A stretch of DNA of 64,000 nucleotides from Paractinoplanes durhamensis (GCF_016862175.1 NZ_BOML01000034.1:87652-151651); one strand, 5' to 3'. Counted from the stretch's first letter, positions 53,535 to 62,331 are shown. Numbers and translations: made by a program. The notes: a model not told the origin generated them from the sequence alone.

Positions 53535-55211
53535 TCACGCCGTCCAGCGCGGTAGGTCGATACGGGATGGGCCGTGCGAGATCTGCTGGGTCGCGGCGTG
53601 GGTGGTCACCGCCGTGGCGGCCGGCTCGCCCGAACCTGGGTTGCGTGCGTAGCGCGGGTGGGCGCCCGAGCTGATCTGCAGGCCGATCCGGTGGCCGGGC
53701 GCGAACCGATGGAAGGCCGGCCACAGCCGTACCTCGATCTCGCGGAACCCGTCGGCGTCCGGCTGGGGATCGGTGCCGGTGGTGGCGATGCTGCCGATCC
53801 GGCGGATGCCGTCGCAGACCGTCATCGACCGTCCGTCCGGGTGCACGTCGCAGATCCGCACGAAAAGGTCGGCGCTGGGCTGCGACGACCGGAACCGGAT
53901 CCGGGCCACCGGCACGCCGGCGATGGTGGTGGCCGCGGCGAGCGGTTCGCTGCGGAACACGACCACGTCGGCGCGCGTCTCGTGCTCGGCGTTGTCCACC
54001 GGGCCGGAGTTCGGCTGCAGGCTCGGGCCGCCGATCGCCGGCGTGGGATCGGCGGGGTCGTAGACGTAGCTGGTCACCCCGTCGTCGGCCGGCTCCGGTG
54101 CCAGCCGGCCCGACGCGTGCACGTTCCAGGACTCCACGGCGACCCCGGCCGGCGGCCAGGACGCGAGGTCCTGCCAACGCTCTGCGCCGGTCAGGTAGGC
54201 CCGGACGGGCGCGACCCGGTCGCTCTTCTCGCCCAGGAAATGCTCCTTGAGGAAGGCGATGCTCTCGCCGACGGCAGGGCCGCCCATGCCCCGGGACGTG
54301 TGTCCCCACGGGCCGAGGGTCAGCCGCGGCGGTCGCCCGGCCGCGCCGAGCTGCGCGTAGTTGTCGAGCTGCCAGGGCAGGAAGATGTCGTACCAGCCGG
54401 TGACCATGTAGACCGGCGCGATCACCTCGGGAACCGAGGCGGTGTGCGACTGCTGGGTCCAGAACTCGTCGGTGAGCCGCTCATGGGAGACCCAGTCCTG
54501 ATACCAGGCCACCGGGTGGCCGGCCGCGACGGTGTCGCCGCCGCTGAGCGGGAGCACGTCGAAACCCTTCTTGAGCTTGGGGTCGGGCCGCAGCATGCCG
54601 AGCATCAGCGGGAGCAGGTCGCGCCGGCCCATCCGGTCCATCATCTGCGACCAGCCCAGCGCGTTGCGCAGCGAGAACGCCGCGTTGTCCCAGGTGATCG
54701 CGCCGAAGTCGGGCATCGTGGTGATCAGGCAAAGTGCTTCCGGCGCGTTCTGCGGGTCCGCACGCTGCAGCTCCCCGGCCACCGCCCACTGGGTGTAACC
54801 CAGGTAGCTCTGCCCGAACGTGGCCACGCTGCCGGTGCACCACGGCTGCTTACGCACCCAGCGGTGGGTGGCGATGCCGTCGCGCTGATCGTCGACCTGC
54901 GGCCGGAACACTCCCGGGGAGCCCCAGGTGCCCCGACAGCTCTGGATCAGTACCGTGAACCCTTCCCGGACCAGCGCCTTTGCCTGACCGGTACCCGGAC
55001 CGCGCCGGCCGTAGGGGCTGCGCATCACGATCGTCGGCAGCCGCGGGTCGCTCTCGCCGATCGGGGTGAGCAGGTCGGCGAGCAGTTCGACACCGTCGTC
55101 CATGGGGACCCGTAGGTCCTGCTGGACGGCCACGTCGTACGGGCCGGGCTTGAGTCCCTTGATGGTCTGCGACTGCAGCCATCGCGAGAAGCGCTGGCGG
55201 AGCGTGCTCAT
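53535..55211 (-). CDS. CocE/NonD family hydrolase (X-Pro dipeptidyl-peptidase S15)
   Basis: A 558-residue serine hydrolase. The N-terminal alpha/beta domain shows MRSPYGRRG near residue 64, SCRGTWGSPG near 91, and the nucleophile in TFGQSYLGY near 131; the acid and His (GPWGHTSRG near 302) follow. The C-terminal jelly-roll domain (VFRSEPLAA onward) is typical of cocaine esterase, glutaryl-acylase and X-Pro peptidase relatives. No signal peptide. It is divergent from a degraded TetR gene that probably once regulated it. Confidence 0.9.
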   Translation of the reverse strand: MSTLRQRFSRWLQSQTIKGLKPGPYDVAVQQDLRVPMDDGVELLADLLTPIGESDPRLPTIVMRSPYGRRGPGTGQAKALVREGFTVLIQSCRGTWGSPGVFRPQVDDQRDGIATHRWVRKQPWCTGSVATFGQSYLGYTQWAVAGELQRADPQNAPEALCLITTMPDFGAITWDNAAFSLRNALGWSQMMDRMGRRDLLPLMLGMLRPDPKLKKGFDVLPLSGGDTVAAGHPVAWYQDWVSHERLTDEFWTQQSHTASVPEVIAPVYMVTGWYDIFLPWQLDNYAQLGAAGRPPRLTLGPWGHTSRGMGGPAVGESIAFLKEHFLGEKSDRVAPVRAYLTGAERWQDLASWPPAGVAVESWNVHASGRLAPEPADDGVTSYVYDPADPTPAIGGPSLQPNSGPVDNAEHETRADVVVFRSEPLAAATTIAGVPVARIRFRSSQPSADLFVRICDVHPDGRSMTVCDGIRRIGSIATTGTDPQPDADGFREIEVRLWPAFHRFAPGHRIGLQISSGAHPRYARNPGSGEPAATAVTTHAATQQISHGPSRIDLPRWTA

Positions 55212-55276
55212 GAGACCTCCGTGAAGCTCGGGGTTCGGGAAGGTTGCCGGGCGGAGGCCTCGGCTACAGTGTGCCG

Positions 55277-55666
55277 ATGGCGGGACGCGGGCCTCGCGGC
55301 AGCTACTCGGTCGGGCGAGCGCGCCGGGAACAGATCCTGGTCGCCGCGGAGGCGGCCGATCCGGCCGGCGTGGCGCACGATCTGTACGTGGCCAGATATG
55401 CGCGGGTCGTGGCGGCGTTGACCGCCGCTTTTCAGCGCAGCTCGACGGCCGGGTTCCTGCATGCCGACCTCGACTACGAAGCGATCGCGCGGGAGTGCGT
55501 CGCGGTGGCCGACGGTCTGCAGTTGCAGTGGGTGCTCACCGGCGGCCGGATCGACCTGATCGGGCTGATCAGAAATCACTTGGAACGCCTCGCGCCGAGG
55601 ATTCTGCGATCGGGGCGGCACGTCGACCTGTCCGGCGAGATGGATCGGACGCTGATGTCCGCCTGA
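55277..55666 (+). pseudogene. TetR family regulator lacking its DNA-binding helices
   Basis: An intact 129-codon frame. Residues 1-25 (GRGPRGSYSVGRARREQILVAA) are the N-terminal arm and start of helix 1 of a TetR protein; from residue 28 the sequence jumps directly to ligand-domain-like helices (ARYARVVAALTAAFQ, DYEAIARECVAVADGLQLQWVLTGG). The helix-turn-helix, about 65 residues, is missing in frame around 55,350. Family members have about 195 residues. The product cannot bind DNA in the usual way; it may still bind ligand or dimerise with a partner. Confidence 0.7.
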
Positions 55667-55708
55667 GGTGGCGGCGCCCGGTTCTGACTTCGTCACTCCG
55701 GCCGGCGA

Positions 55709-56575
55709 TCAGGCGGCGGTGAGCCAGGCGAAGAGACGCTCGATCGTACGATCGGCGGCAAGGCTGCCCGTCTCGTTGAGGTATCCGTGCCCGGTGCCGC
55801 GCTCGCGAATGACAGTGGTGTCGACGCCCGCGAGCGCCAGTTCGGCGGCGAAGGCCTCGCCCGACATGCGCAACCGGTCCGCTTCCGCGTTGATGATCAA
55901 CGTTGCCGGCAGGCCGCGCAGGTCATGACCGGCGGGGTAGACGTACGGATCGGTCACGGATTCACCGGCGTAGTTGTGGTTGATGGCGGCCATCGATGCG
56001 GGTGGGAAGGTCAGGAACGGTGGCAGGGGGGCCAGCAGCGCGGCGAGTTCGTCGTTGACCGCCGGGACCTCGTTGTGCAGGACCGGGTAGACGAGCGCGA
56101 GCGAGGCCGGCCGGTCGGTGCCGCGGTCGCGCAACCGCATGCCGGCGCTCGCCGCCAGGTTCGCGCCGGCGCTGGCTCCGCCGACCGAGACCCGCTGCGG
56201 GTCGCCGCCGAGGTTCTTCGCGTTGCCGGTGGCCCAGTCGAAGGCGGCGGCGATCTGCAGCGAGGCGACGGGGAACCGGGCCCGCGGTGCCGGTGACAGT
56301 GGTGGCGGCGGCAGGTCGGGGCCGGCGCCGTCGGCCGGCAGCAGCGCCGGCAGCGCGTCGAGCGGCGCGAGCGTGTAGTCGACCGACACCACGGCGACGC
56401 CCCGTTCGCACAGTTGGCGGGCGACCTGGTCGGCCTCGGGCATGTCGAGGTCGCCGAACATGAACGCGCCGCCGTGCATCCAGACCAGGACCGGGCCGTG
56501 CGGCTCCGCCGGTTGGTAGGTCCGCAGGCGGAAGGTGTGGCCGGCGGCTTCGAGGTCGATTTCGTCAAGCTGCAC
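55709..56575 (-). CDS. alpha/beta hydrolase, hormone-sensitive lipase family
   Basis: A 288-residue esterase with HGGAF near residue 34, the nucleophile motif GGASAG near 132, the acid in NAEADRLRMSGE near 227 and the His in GTGHGYLNE near 259. It resembles acetyl-esterase-type HSL proteins. Start ATG 56575. A 155-bp upstream stretch holds two AACC-N10-GGTT elements and a palindrome that may control it. Confidence 0.88.
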   Translation of the reverse strand: MQLDEIDLEAAGHTFRLRTYQPAEPHGPVLVWMHGGAFMFGDLDMPEADQVARQLCERGVAVVSVDYTLAPLDALPALLPADGAGPDLPPPPLSPAPRARFPVASLQIAAAFDWATGNAKNLGGDPQRVSVGGASAGANLAASAGMRLRDRGTDRPASLALVYPVLHNEVPAVNDELAALLAPLPPFLTFPPASMAAINHNYAGESVTDPYVYPAGHDLRGLPATLIINAEADRLRMSGEAFAAELALAGVDTTVIRERGTGHGYLNETGSLAADRTIERLFAWLTAA

Positions 56576-56622
56576 TGCGACTCCTTGTTCGGCGTGCGGG
56601 AGACGGTCAGGTTATCCCCGAA

Positions 56623-56696
56623 AACCATGAACGCAAGGTTTTGGGGCCGCCGGATGATCCGGCGAGCGTAAAACCAGAAACCTTGTGCCTTAGGTT
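56623..56696. promoter_or_regulatory. paired AACC-N10-GGTT elements with central palindrome
   Basis: AACC-N10-GGTT occurs at 56623-56640 and again at 56679-56696, 56 bases apart. Between them lies a perfect 7-bp-arm palindrome (56648-56664, CGCCGGA-TGA-TCCGGCG). They stand 48-121 bases upstream of the minus-strand esterase start and are followed by a 10-base T-run. Possible operators; no protein is assigned. Confidence 0.4.
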
Positions 56697-56730
56697 TTTT
56701 TTTTAACTCCTACCGTGAGCCACCGTCCGC

Positions 56731-57553
56731 GAGGTATCGCTCAACCACTACGCGTTCGGCTGCGGGCGCCCTGCTCTCCGACGCCATCCTCACGCTCGCC
56801 CTCAAGGCCGATCAGATCGACCCGCAGCGGGCCACCACCATCCTGTCCATCGTGGTCGCCGTCGGCGGCCTGACCTCACTCGCTGCGTTCCCGCTGATCG
56901 GGCGGTTGAGTGACCGGAGCACCTCGCGGCTCGGCCGGCGCCGGCCGTTCCTGCTGGCCGCCGCCGTGCTGATCGCCGCCGGCTCGGTGCTGACCCTCTC
57001 CTGCATCGTGGTAAGCACCGGATCGGTCGCCGCCATGGTCGCCACCTCGGCGATCGTGCCGGACCAGTTCGAACCGGCGCGCCGGGGCACACCGTCGAGC
57101 ATGGTCGGCCCGGGCAGCCCGATCGGGGCGGTCCTCGGCCTCTTCCTGGCCCAGCTGGTCCAGGAGCACCTGGCCGCGATGATCCTGCTGCCGGCCGGCG
57201 TCGCCGTGGTCGCCCTGCTGCTGCTCACCTTCGTACTCAAGGACCGCCGGCTGAGCCCGCAGGAGCGCCCGGCGTTCGTGCTGCGCGAGTCCCTCGGCAC
57301 CTTCTGGGTCAACCCGCGGCGGTACCCGAGCTTCGGACTCGCCTGGGCCAGCCGGCTGTTCATCTTCTTCGGCGTCGCCGCGGTGAACGCCTACCAGGCC
57401 TTCTACCTGATCGACGTGCAGCACGTCGATCAGGCGACGGTCGGCACGACGATCTTCCTCGCCACCCAAAACTTCGTGGTGCTCTTCGCCGCGGCCGCGA
57501 TCGCGGCGGTCGTCAGCGCGCTGTTCATCCTTCCGATCCGTGGGGTGCGCTGA
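56731..57553 (+). pseudogene. MFS transporter pseudogene
   Basis: An MFS sugar-transporter-like sequence without a start. Frame 1 from 56731 reads E-V-S-L-N-H-Y-A-F-G; after a frameshift near 56,756-56,762 it continues as AGALLSDAILTLALKADQIDP. The motif-A loop GRLSDRSTSRLGRRRPF is intact near 56,903, but central segments are short (VAAMVATSAIVPDQFEPARRG) and the last helices are collapsed (VVSALFILPIRGVR). About 275 residues remain of an expected 430 or more. A detached piece FRFPDTVRYNAYLLR (57574-57623) follows in another frame. Confidence 0.75.
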
Positions 57554-57638
57554 GTCCGTTGCCGTGGCCACCGCGTTCCGCTTCCCGGACACGGTCCGCT
57601 ACAACGCCTACCTCTTGCGCTGAGCTGCACGAACGTGG

Positions 57639-57709
57639 AGCGGGCGACGAGAATCGAACTCGCGTAATCAGTTTGGAAGACTGAGGCTCTACCATTGAGC
57701 TACGCCCGC
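57639..57709 (-). tRNA. tRNA-Gly (anticodon TCC)
   Basis: Minus strand cloverleaf of 71 bases: acceptor GCGGGCG/CGCCCGC (57709-57703 with 57646-57640), D arm TAGCTCAATGGTAGA, anticodon loop CTTCCAA, T arm GCGAG-TTCGATT-CTCGT. Anticodon TCC reads GGA. Discriminator T at 57639; no encoded CCA. Confidence 0.95.
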
Positions 57710-57841
57710 GCAGCCCCGGCCTGAACCGGGGACGCCCGCACATCCTACGCAACGGCCTCCGGGTCGCGCGAACCGGATTGCCCGTCAGGTGGAGTCCAGC
57801 GCACGCGTGACAAAGCGGACCGCATACACTGGCCACCGCCA

Positions 57842-57915
57842 CGGGGTGTGGCGCAGCTTGGTAGCGCACTCGCTTTGGGAGCGAGGGGCCGTGGGTTCAA
57901 ATCCCGCCACCCCGA
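57842..57915 (+). tRNA. tRNA-Pro (anticodon TGG)
   Basis: A 74-base cloverleaf: acceptor CGGGGTG (57842-57848) with CACCCCG (57908-57914), anticodon stem CTCGC/GCGAG around loop TTTGGGA, T arm with TTCAAAT. Anticodon TGG reads CCA. Discriminator A at 57915. It stands 38 bases before tig on the same strand and may share its transcript. Confidence 0.96.
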
Positions 57916-57952
57916 CTGATATCAAAATTCCGCAGCAACAAGGAGTACGCCT

Positions 57953-59302
57953 GTGAAGAGCACCGTCGAGACTCTGAGCCCGACCCGGGTGAAGCTCGCC
58001 ATCGAGGTGCCGTTCGAGGAGCTCAAGCCGAGCCTGCAGAAGGCGTACCGGGAGATCGGCGCGCAGGTGCAGGTGCCGGGCTTCCGCCGCGGCAAGATTC
58101 CGACCGCGGTCATCGACCAGCGTGTCGGCCGCGGCGCGGTCCTCAACGAGGCCGTTCAGGAAGCGATCCCGCAGCAGATCCTCGCCGCGGTCCGTGAGCA
58201 CGACGTGAAGACGCTCGGCCGCCCCGAGGTCGAGATCACCGAGTTTTCCGACAACGAGCCCCTCAAGTTCACCGCCGAGGTGGACGTCCGTCCCGAGATC
58301 ACCGTCCCGGACCTGTCCACCATCTCGGTGACCGTCCCGGCCGTCGAGATCGGCGACGAGGAGATCGACGAGCAGATCAAGGGCCTGCGCGAGCGCTTCG
58401 CCACCCTGAAGACCGTCGACCGGCCGGCCGAGGAGGGCGACTACGTCCAGCTCGACCTGAACGCCACGGTCGACGGCGAAGAGGTGCCGGGCGGCTCGGC
58501 CACCAACATCTCCCACGAGGTCGGCAGCAAGCAGCTGCTCCCGGGCCTCGACGAGGTGCTGGTCGGCCTGGTGGCCGGCGCCGACGCGGAGTTCACCACC
58601 GAGCTGGTGGGCGGCGACTTCGCCGGCCGCGAGGCCGACGTCAAGGTGACCGTGCGCAGCGTCAAGGACAAGCAGCTGCCCGAGATCGACGACGAGTTCG
58701 CCCAGCTGGCGAGCGAGTTCGACACCCTCGACGAGCTGCGCGGCGACCTGCGCGAGCGGCTGACCAAGGTCAAGAAGGTCGAGCAGATCTACGCGGCTCG
58801 CGACGAGGCCCTCAAGCAGCTCGTCGAGGCGGCCGAGATCCCGGCGCCCGAGGGCGTCGTCAAGGACGAGGTCGAGGGCCGCAAGCAGGCCATGACCGAC
58901 CAGCTCGAGCGCATCGGCGCCACCCTGCAGGACTACCTGACCTCGGAGGACAAGACCGAGGAGCAGATCGACCAGGAGCTGACCGAGGCCGCCGAGGAGG
59001 GCGTCCGCATCCAGCTGCTGCTCGACACGGTCGCCGACGCCGAGGACGTCCAGGTCTCCGACGACGAGTTCGGGCACGAGATCGTGCACCGGGCCCAGCG
59101 CGCCCAGATGCAGCCCCAGCAGTACTACGACCAGCTCGTCCAGTCGGGTGCGGCGGCCGCCGTGTTCGGCGACGTGCGCCGCGGCAAGGCGCTCGCCTCG
59201 GTGATGGAGCAGGTCACGATGAAGGACTCGGAAGGCAACACGCTCACCCTCGACGACCTCCGGGCCGCCAGCGAGGATGAGCACGCCGGTCACAACCACT
59301 GA
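57953..59302 (+). CDS. tig: trigger factor
   Basis: A 449-residue ribosome-bound chaperone and peptidyl-prolyl isomerase. The ribosome-binding signature is near residue 44 (VPGFRRGKIP), the FKBP-like domain spans about 160-245 (GDYVQLDLNATVDG, LLPGLDEVLVG), and the helical substrate cage with an acidic C-terminus ends EDEHAGHNH. Start GTG 57953 follows AAGGAG. It receives nascent chains and, in this gene order, stands before the Clp proteolytic genes, as in mycobacteria and many other bacteria. Confidence 0.97.
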   Translation: MKSTVETLSPTRVKLAIEVPFEELKPSLQKAYREIGAQVQVPGFRRGKIPTAVIDQRVGRGAVLNEAVQEAIPQQILAAVREHDVKTLGRPEVEITEFSDNEPLKFTAEVDVRPEITVPDLSTISVTVPAVEIGDEEIDEQIKGLRERFATLKTVDRPAEEGDYVQLDLNATVDGEEVPGGSATNISHEVGSKQLLPGLDEVLVGLVAGADAEFTTELVGGDFAGREADVKVTVRSVKDKQLPEIDDEFAQLASEFDTLDELRGDLRERLTKVKKVEQIYAARDEALKQLVEAAEIPAPEGVVKDEVEGRKQAMTDQLERIGATLQDYLTSEDKTEEQIDQELTEAAEEGVRIQLLLDTVADAEDVQVSDDEFGHEIVHRAQRAQMQPQQYYDQLVQSGAAAAVFGDVRRGKALASVMEQVTMKDSEGNTLTLDDLRAASEDEHAGHNH

Positions 59303-59314
59303 GCTGAGTGCCTG

Positions 59315-59355
59315 AGCGGCCGCCACCCTTCGCTTGCGCTTGGGCGGCGGCCGCT
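59315..59355. terminator. terminator hairpin after tig
   Basis: A 10-bp stem AGCGGCCGCC (59315-59324) with 59346-59355 and a 21-base loop, 12 bases after the tig stop. The following sequence is not T-rich, so partial read-through to clpP is possible. Confidence 0.65.
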
Positions 59356-59382
59356 GCCATTTCGGGGGTACGCCGTGAGCGC

Positions 59383-59399
59383 GTGCGCTGTCAGCGAAC
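59383..59399. promoter_or_regulatory. ClgR-like operator upstream of clpP1
   Basis: On the minus strand it reads GTTCGC-TGACA-GCGCAC, matching the Streptomyces ClgR motif GTTCGC-N5-GCG as I remember it. The two arms are near-palindromic (5 of 6 positions). It lies about 110 bases before clpP1. Confidence 0.65.
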
Positions 59400-59508
59400 A
59401 CCTGCCCGAGCGGGAAGCTGATGCGCATTCGACCGGTTAGTTTGGTCGTACGACGGACAACCTGCCGGCCGGAAGTTCGGCCGACACAGTCAGCTGTGAA
59501 GGGCTGCC

Positions 59509-60141
59509 ATGACCGATCTCCACATCCCTGCGAGCCCTGTGCTGCGCGGGGGCGACACCCTCAGTGGCAACCTCGACGACTCGGTCTTCAACCGGCTGCT
59601 GCGTGAACGGATCATTTTCCTCGGCAGCGAGGTGACCGACGCGGTGGCCAACCGGATCTGCGCGCAGTTGCTGCTGCTTTCCGCCGAGGACCCCCAGCGG
59701 GACATCAATCTCTGGATCAATTCGCCGGGTGGCTCGGTCTATTCCGGCATGGCGATCTACGACACCATGCAGTTCATCGACAACGACGTGCAGACGGTCG
59801 CGATGGGCATGGCTGCCTCGATGGGGCAGTTCCTGCTGTGCGCCGGCGCGCCGGGCAAGCGCTTCGCGCTGCCGCACGCGCGGATCATGATGCACCAGCC
59901 GTCCGGCGGCATGGGCGGCACCGCCGCCGACATCGCCATCCAGGCGGAGCAGATGCTGTACACGAAGCGCATGTTCCAAGAGCGGATCTCGCACCACACG
60001 GGCCAGACCCAGGAGCAGATCGCCGAGGACTTCGACCGGGACCGCTGGTTCACCGCGCAGGAGGCCAAGGACTACGGCTTCATCGACAAGGTGATCACCA
60101 CGGCCACCGAGGTGCCTGAGGGCGCCGGAACGCTGAACTGA
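59509..60141 (+). CDS. clpP1: ATP-dependent Clp protease proteolytic subunit ClpP1
   Basis: A 210-residue serine protease with Ser104 (MAASMGQ), His129 (MMHQPSGG) and Asp178 (DRDRWF) forming the triad. NSPGGSVYSGMAIYDTMQ is the substrate-groove segment. With ClpP2 it forms a mixed 14-mer core fed by ClpX or ClpC. ATG 59509 follows GAAGGG. It is coupled to clpP2 with an 11-base gap and GAGGAG before the second start. Confidence 0.97.
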   Translation: MTDLHIPASPVLRGGDTLSGNLDDSVFNRLLRERIIFLGSEVTDAVANRICAQLLLLSAEDPQRDINLWINSPGGSVYSGMAIYDTMQFIDNDVQTVAMGMAASMGQFLLCAGAPGKRFALPHARIMMHQPSGGMGGTAADIAIQAEQMLYTKRMFQERISHHTGQTQEQIAEDFDRDRWFTAQEAKDYGFIDKVITTATEVPEGAGTLN

Positions 60142-60152
60142 GGAGCTGAACT

Positions 60153-60818
60153 ATGACTGACCTGACGATGCCTCCCGGGTTCGCTCCGGTGCACAACCGC
60201 TACGTCCTTCCGTCGTTCGTCGAGCGCTCGTCGAACGGGATGATGAAGGAGACCAACCCGTACAACAAGATGTTCGAGGACCGGATCATCTTCCTCGGCG
60301 TCCAGGTGGACGACGCGTCGGCCAACGACGTGATGGCCCAGCTGCTGACGCTGGAGAGCTCCGACCCGGACCGCGACATCACGATGTACATCAACTCGCC
60401 CGGTGGCTCGTTCACGGCCATGACGGCGATCTACGACACCATGCAGTACGTCCGGCCGGACATCTCGACGGTCTGCCTCGGCCAGGCCGCCAGCGCGGCC
60501 GCTGTGCTGCTCGCAGGCGGCACCCCGGGCAAGCGCCTGGCTCTGCCGCACTCCCGCGTGCTGATCCACCAGCCGGCGACTGAGGGCGGTTACGGTCAGG
60601 GCTCGGACATCGAGATCCAGGCCCGCGAGATCCTCCGGATGCGTTCGCAGCTGGAGGAGATGATCGCTCACCACTCCAAGCAGCCGGTCGAGAAGGTTCG
60701 CAAGGACATCGACCGCGACAAGATCATGACCGCGGCCGAGGCCAAGGAATACGGCATCGTCGACACCGTGCTGGCCAGCCGGAAGAAGACGCTGCAGTCC
60801 GTCGGCGCCGGCAGCTGA
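60153..60818 (+). CDS. clpP2: ATP-dependent Clp protease proteolytic subunit ClpP2
   Basis: A 221-residue ClpP with Ser114 (QAASAAAV), His139 (LIHQPATEGG) and Asp189 (DRDKIM). It has the longer N-terminus usual for actinobacterial ClpP2 (PSFVERSSNGM). It is the partner of ClpP1 in the two-ring hetero-complex that is essential in mycobacteria. ATG 60153 follows GAGGAG. Confidence 0.97.
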   Translation: MTDLTMPPGFAPVHNRYVLPSFVERSSNGMMKETNPYNKMFEDRIIFLGVQVDDASANDVMAQLLTLESSDPDRDITMYINSPGGSFTAMTAIYDTMQYVRPDISTVCLGQAASAAAVLLAGGTPGKRLALPHSRVLIHQPATEGGYGQGSDIEIQAREILRMRSQLEEMIAHHSKQPVEKVRKDIDRDKIMTAAEAKEYGIVDTVLASRKKTLQSVGAGS

Positions 60819-60826
60819 GAAGCGCG

Positions 60827-60873
60827 GTGTCAGGGGCCGGCCGGAGCAAGCTAAACTGGCCGACCCCTGACAC
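60827..60873. terminator. terminator of the clpP1-clpP2 operon
   Basis: A 16-bp stem GTGTCAGGGGCCGGCC (60827-60842) with 60858-60873, one mismatch, 15-base loop, followed by GCCCGTTTTG. It is 8 bases after the clpP2 stop. Confidence 0.85.
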
Positions 60874-61030
60874 GCCCGTTTTGGGGGGTCGGAGAAGTGC
60901 CCCTTTGCGGGTAACGTCGAGCATGCAGCCTCAGTTACGCGGTTCGGCAGACGATGAGATGGCAACGAGGCGCTCAGTCCTCGGACACCGTGTCGGCGTA
61001 AGCCGGCCGATGAGCTCAAGGAGAACGTAG

Positions 61031-62323
61031 GTGGCACGGATCGGCGACGGCGGCGACCTACTGAAGTGCTCCTTCTGTGGGAAGTCCCAGAAGCAGGTCA
61101 AAAAGCTCATCGCGGGCCCAGGTGTCTACATCTGCGATGAGTGCATTGACCTCTGCAATGAGATCATCGAAGAAGAGTTGGCCGAAACCGGCGAGGTGAA
61201 GTGGGAAGAGCTTCCCAAGCCGATGGAGATCTGCGCCTTCCTCGACAACTACGTTGTCGGGCAGGAACAGGCCAAGAAGGCACTCTCAGTAGCGGTCTAC
61301 AACCACTACAAGCGGATCCAGGCCGAGTCGAGCGGCGCCCCCGGTGGGGGCAGCGACGTCGAGGTGGCCAAGTCCAACATCATGCTCATCGGCCCCACCG
61401 GCTGCGGTAAGACCCACCTGGCGCAGACGCTGGCCCGCATGCTCAACGTGCCGTTCGCGATCGCCGACGCTACTGCCCTGACCGAGGCCGGCTACGTGGG
61501 CGAGGATGTGGAAAACATCCTGCTCAAGCTGATCCAGGCGGCCGACTACGACGTCAAGCGCGCCGAGCAGGGCATCATCTACATCGACGAGGTCGACAAG
61601 ATCGCTCGCAAGAGCGAGAACCCGTCGATCACCCGGGACGTCTCCGGCGAGGGTGTCCAGCAGGCCTTGCTGAAGATCCTCGAGGGTACGGTCGCGAACG
61701 TTCCGCCGCAGGGCGGCCGTAAGCACCCGCACCAGGAGTTCATCCAGATCGACACGACGAACGTTCTGTTCATCGTCGGCGGCGCCTTCGCCGGCCTGGA
61801 CCGGATCATCGAGTCGCGGGTCGGTCACGGCGGGGTCGGCTTCGGTGCGCACCTGCGCTCGGTCTCGGAGCGGAACACCGACGACATCTTCAGCCGGGTG
61901 ATGCCGGAGGACATGCTGAAGTTCGGCCTGATCCCCGAGTTCATCGGCCGGCTCCCGGTGATCACCACGGTGCGCAACCTCGACCGTGAGGCGCTCATCA
62001 AGATCCTCACCGAGCCCCGCAACGCGTACGTGAAGCAGTACCAACGGCTCTTCGAGCTGGACGGTGTCGAGCTCGAGTTCGACTTCGGCGCGCTCGAGGC
62101 CATCGCCGACCAAGCGATGTTGCGTGGCACCGGCGCTCGCGGTCTACGGGCGATCATGGAAGAGGTCCTGCTCTCCGTGATGTACGAGGTGCCCAGCAAC
62201 CCGGACGCAGCGCGGGTGGTCATCAACCGCGAGGTCGTCCTGGAAAACGTGAACCCGACAATCGTGCCCCGGGAGTTCGTCGGCCGACGCCGTCGCCCGG
62301 ACCGCGAGGAGAAGTCGGCCTGA
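61031..62323 (+). CDS. clpX: ATP-dependent Clp protease ATP-binding subunit ClpX
   Basis: A 430-residue AAA+ unfoldase. The N-terminal zinc-binding domain has Cys13, Cys16, Cys35 and Cys38; Walker A GPTGCGKT is at 121-128, Walker B IIYIDEVDK near 184, the pore loop GYVGED near 151 and the ClpP-contacting IGF-equivalent loop lies near 270. It unfolds tagged proteins into ClpP1P2. GTG 61031 follows AAGGAG. It has its own 212-bp upstream region after the clpP terminator, so it is transcribed separately. Confidence 0.98.
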   Translation: MARIGDGGDLLKCSFCGKSQKQVKKLIAGPGVYICDECIDLCNEIIEEELAETGEVKWEELPKPMEICAFLDNYVVGQEQAKKALSVAVYNHYKRIQAESSGAPGGGSDVEVAKSNIMLIGPTGCGKTHLAQTLARMLNVPFAIADATALTEAGYVGEDVENILLKLIQAADYDVKRAEQGIIYIDEVDKIARKSENPSITRDVSGEGVQQALLKILEGTVANVPPQGGRKHPHQEFIQIDTTNVLFIVGGAFAGLDRIIESRVGHGGVGFGAHLRSVSERNTDDIFSRVMPEDMLKFGLIPEFIGRLPVITTVRNLDREALIKILTEPRNAYVKQYQRLFELDGVELEFDFGALEAIADQAMLRGTGARGLRAIMEEVLLSVMYEVPSNPDAARVVINREVVLENVNPTIVPREFVGRRRRPDREEKSA

Positions 62324-62331
62324 TCGCCGTG

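Noticed and set aside
53227..54309. 360-codon frame antisense to DUF4304 and overlapping the CocE gene
   Set aside because: Low-complexity composition, and both overlapped genes have clear family matches.
42447..57636. Integrated prophage or conjugative element
   Set aside because: No integrase, relaxase, phage structural gene or direct repeat of the tRNA 3' ends was found; the island looks like ordinary accessory genes with decay.
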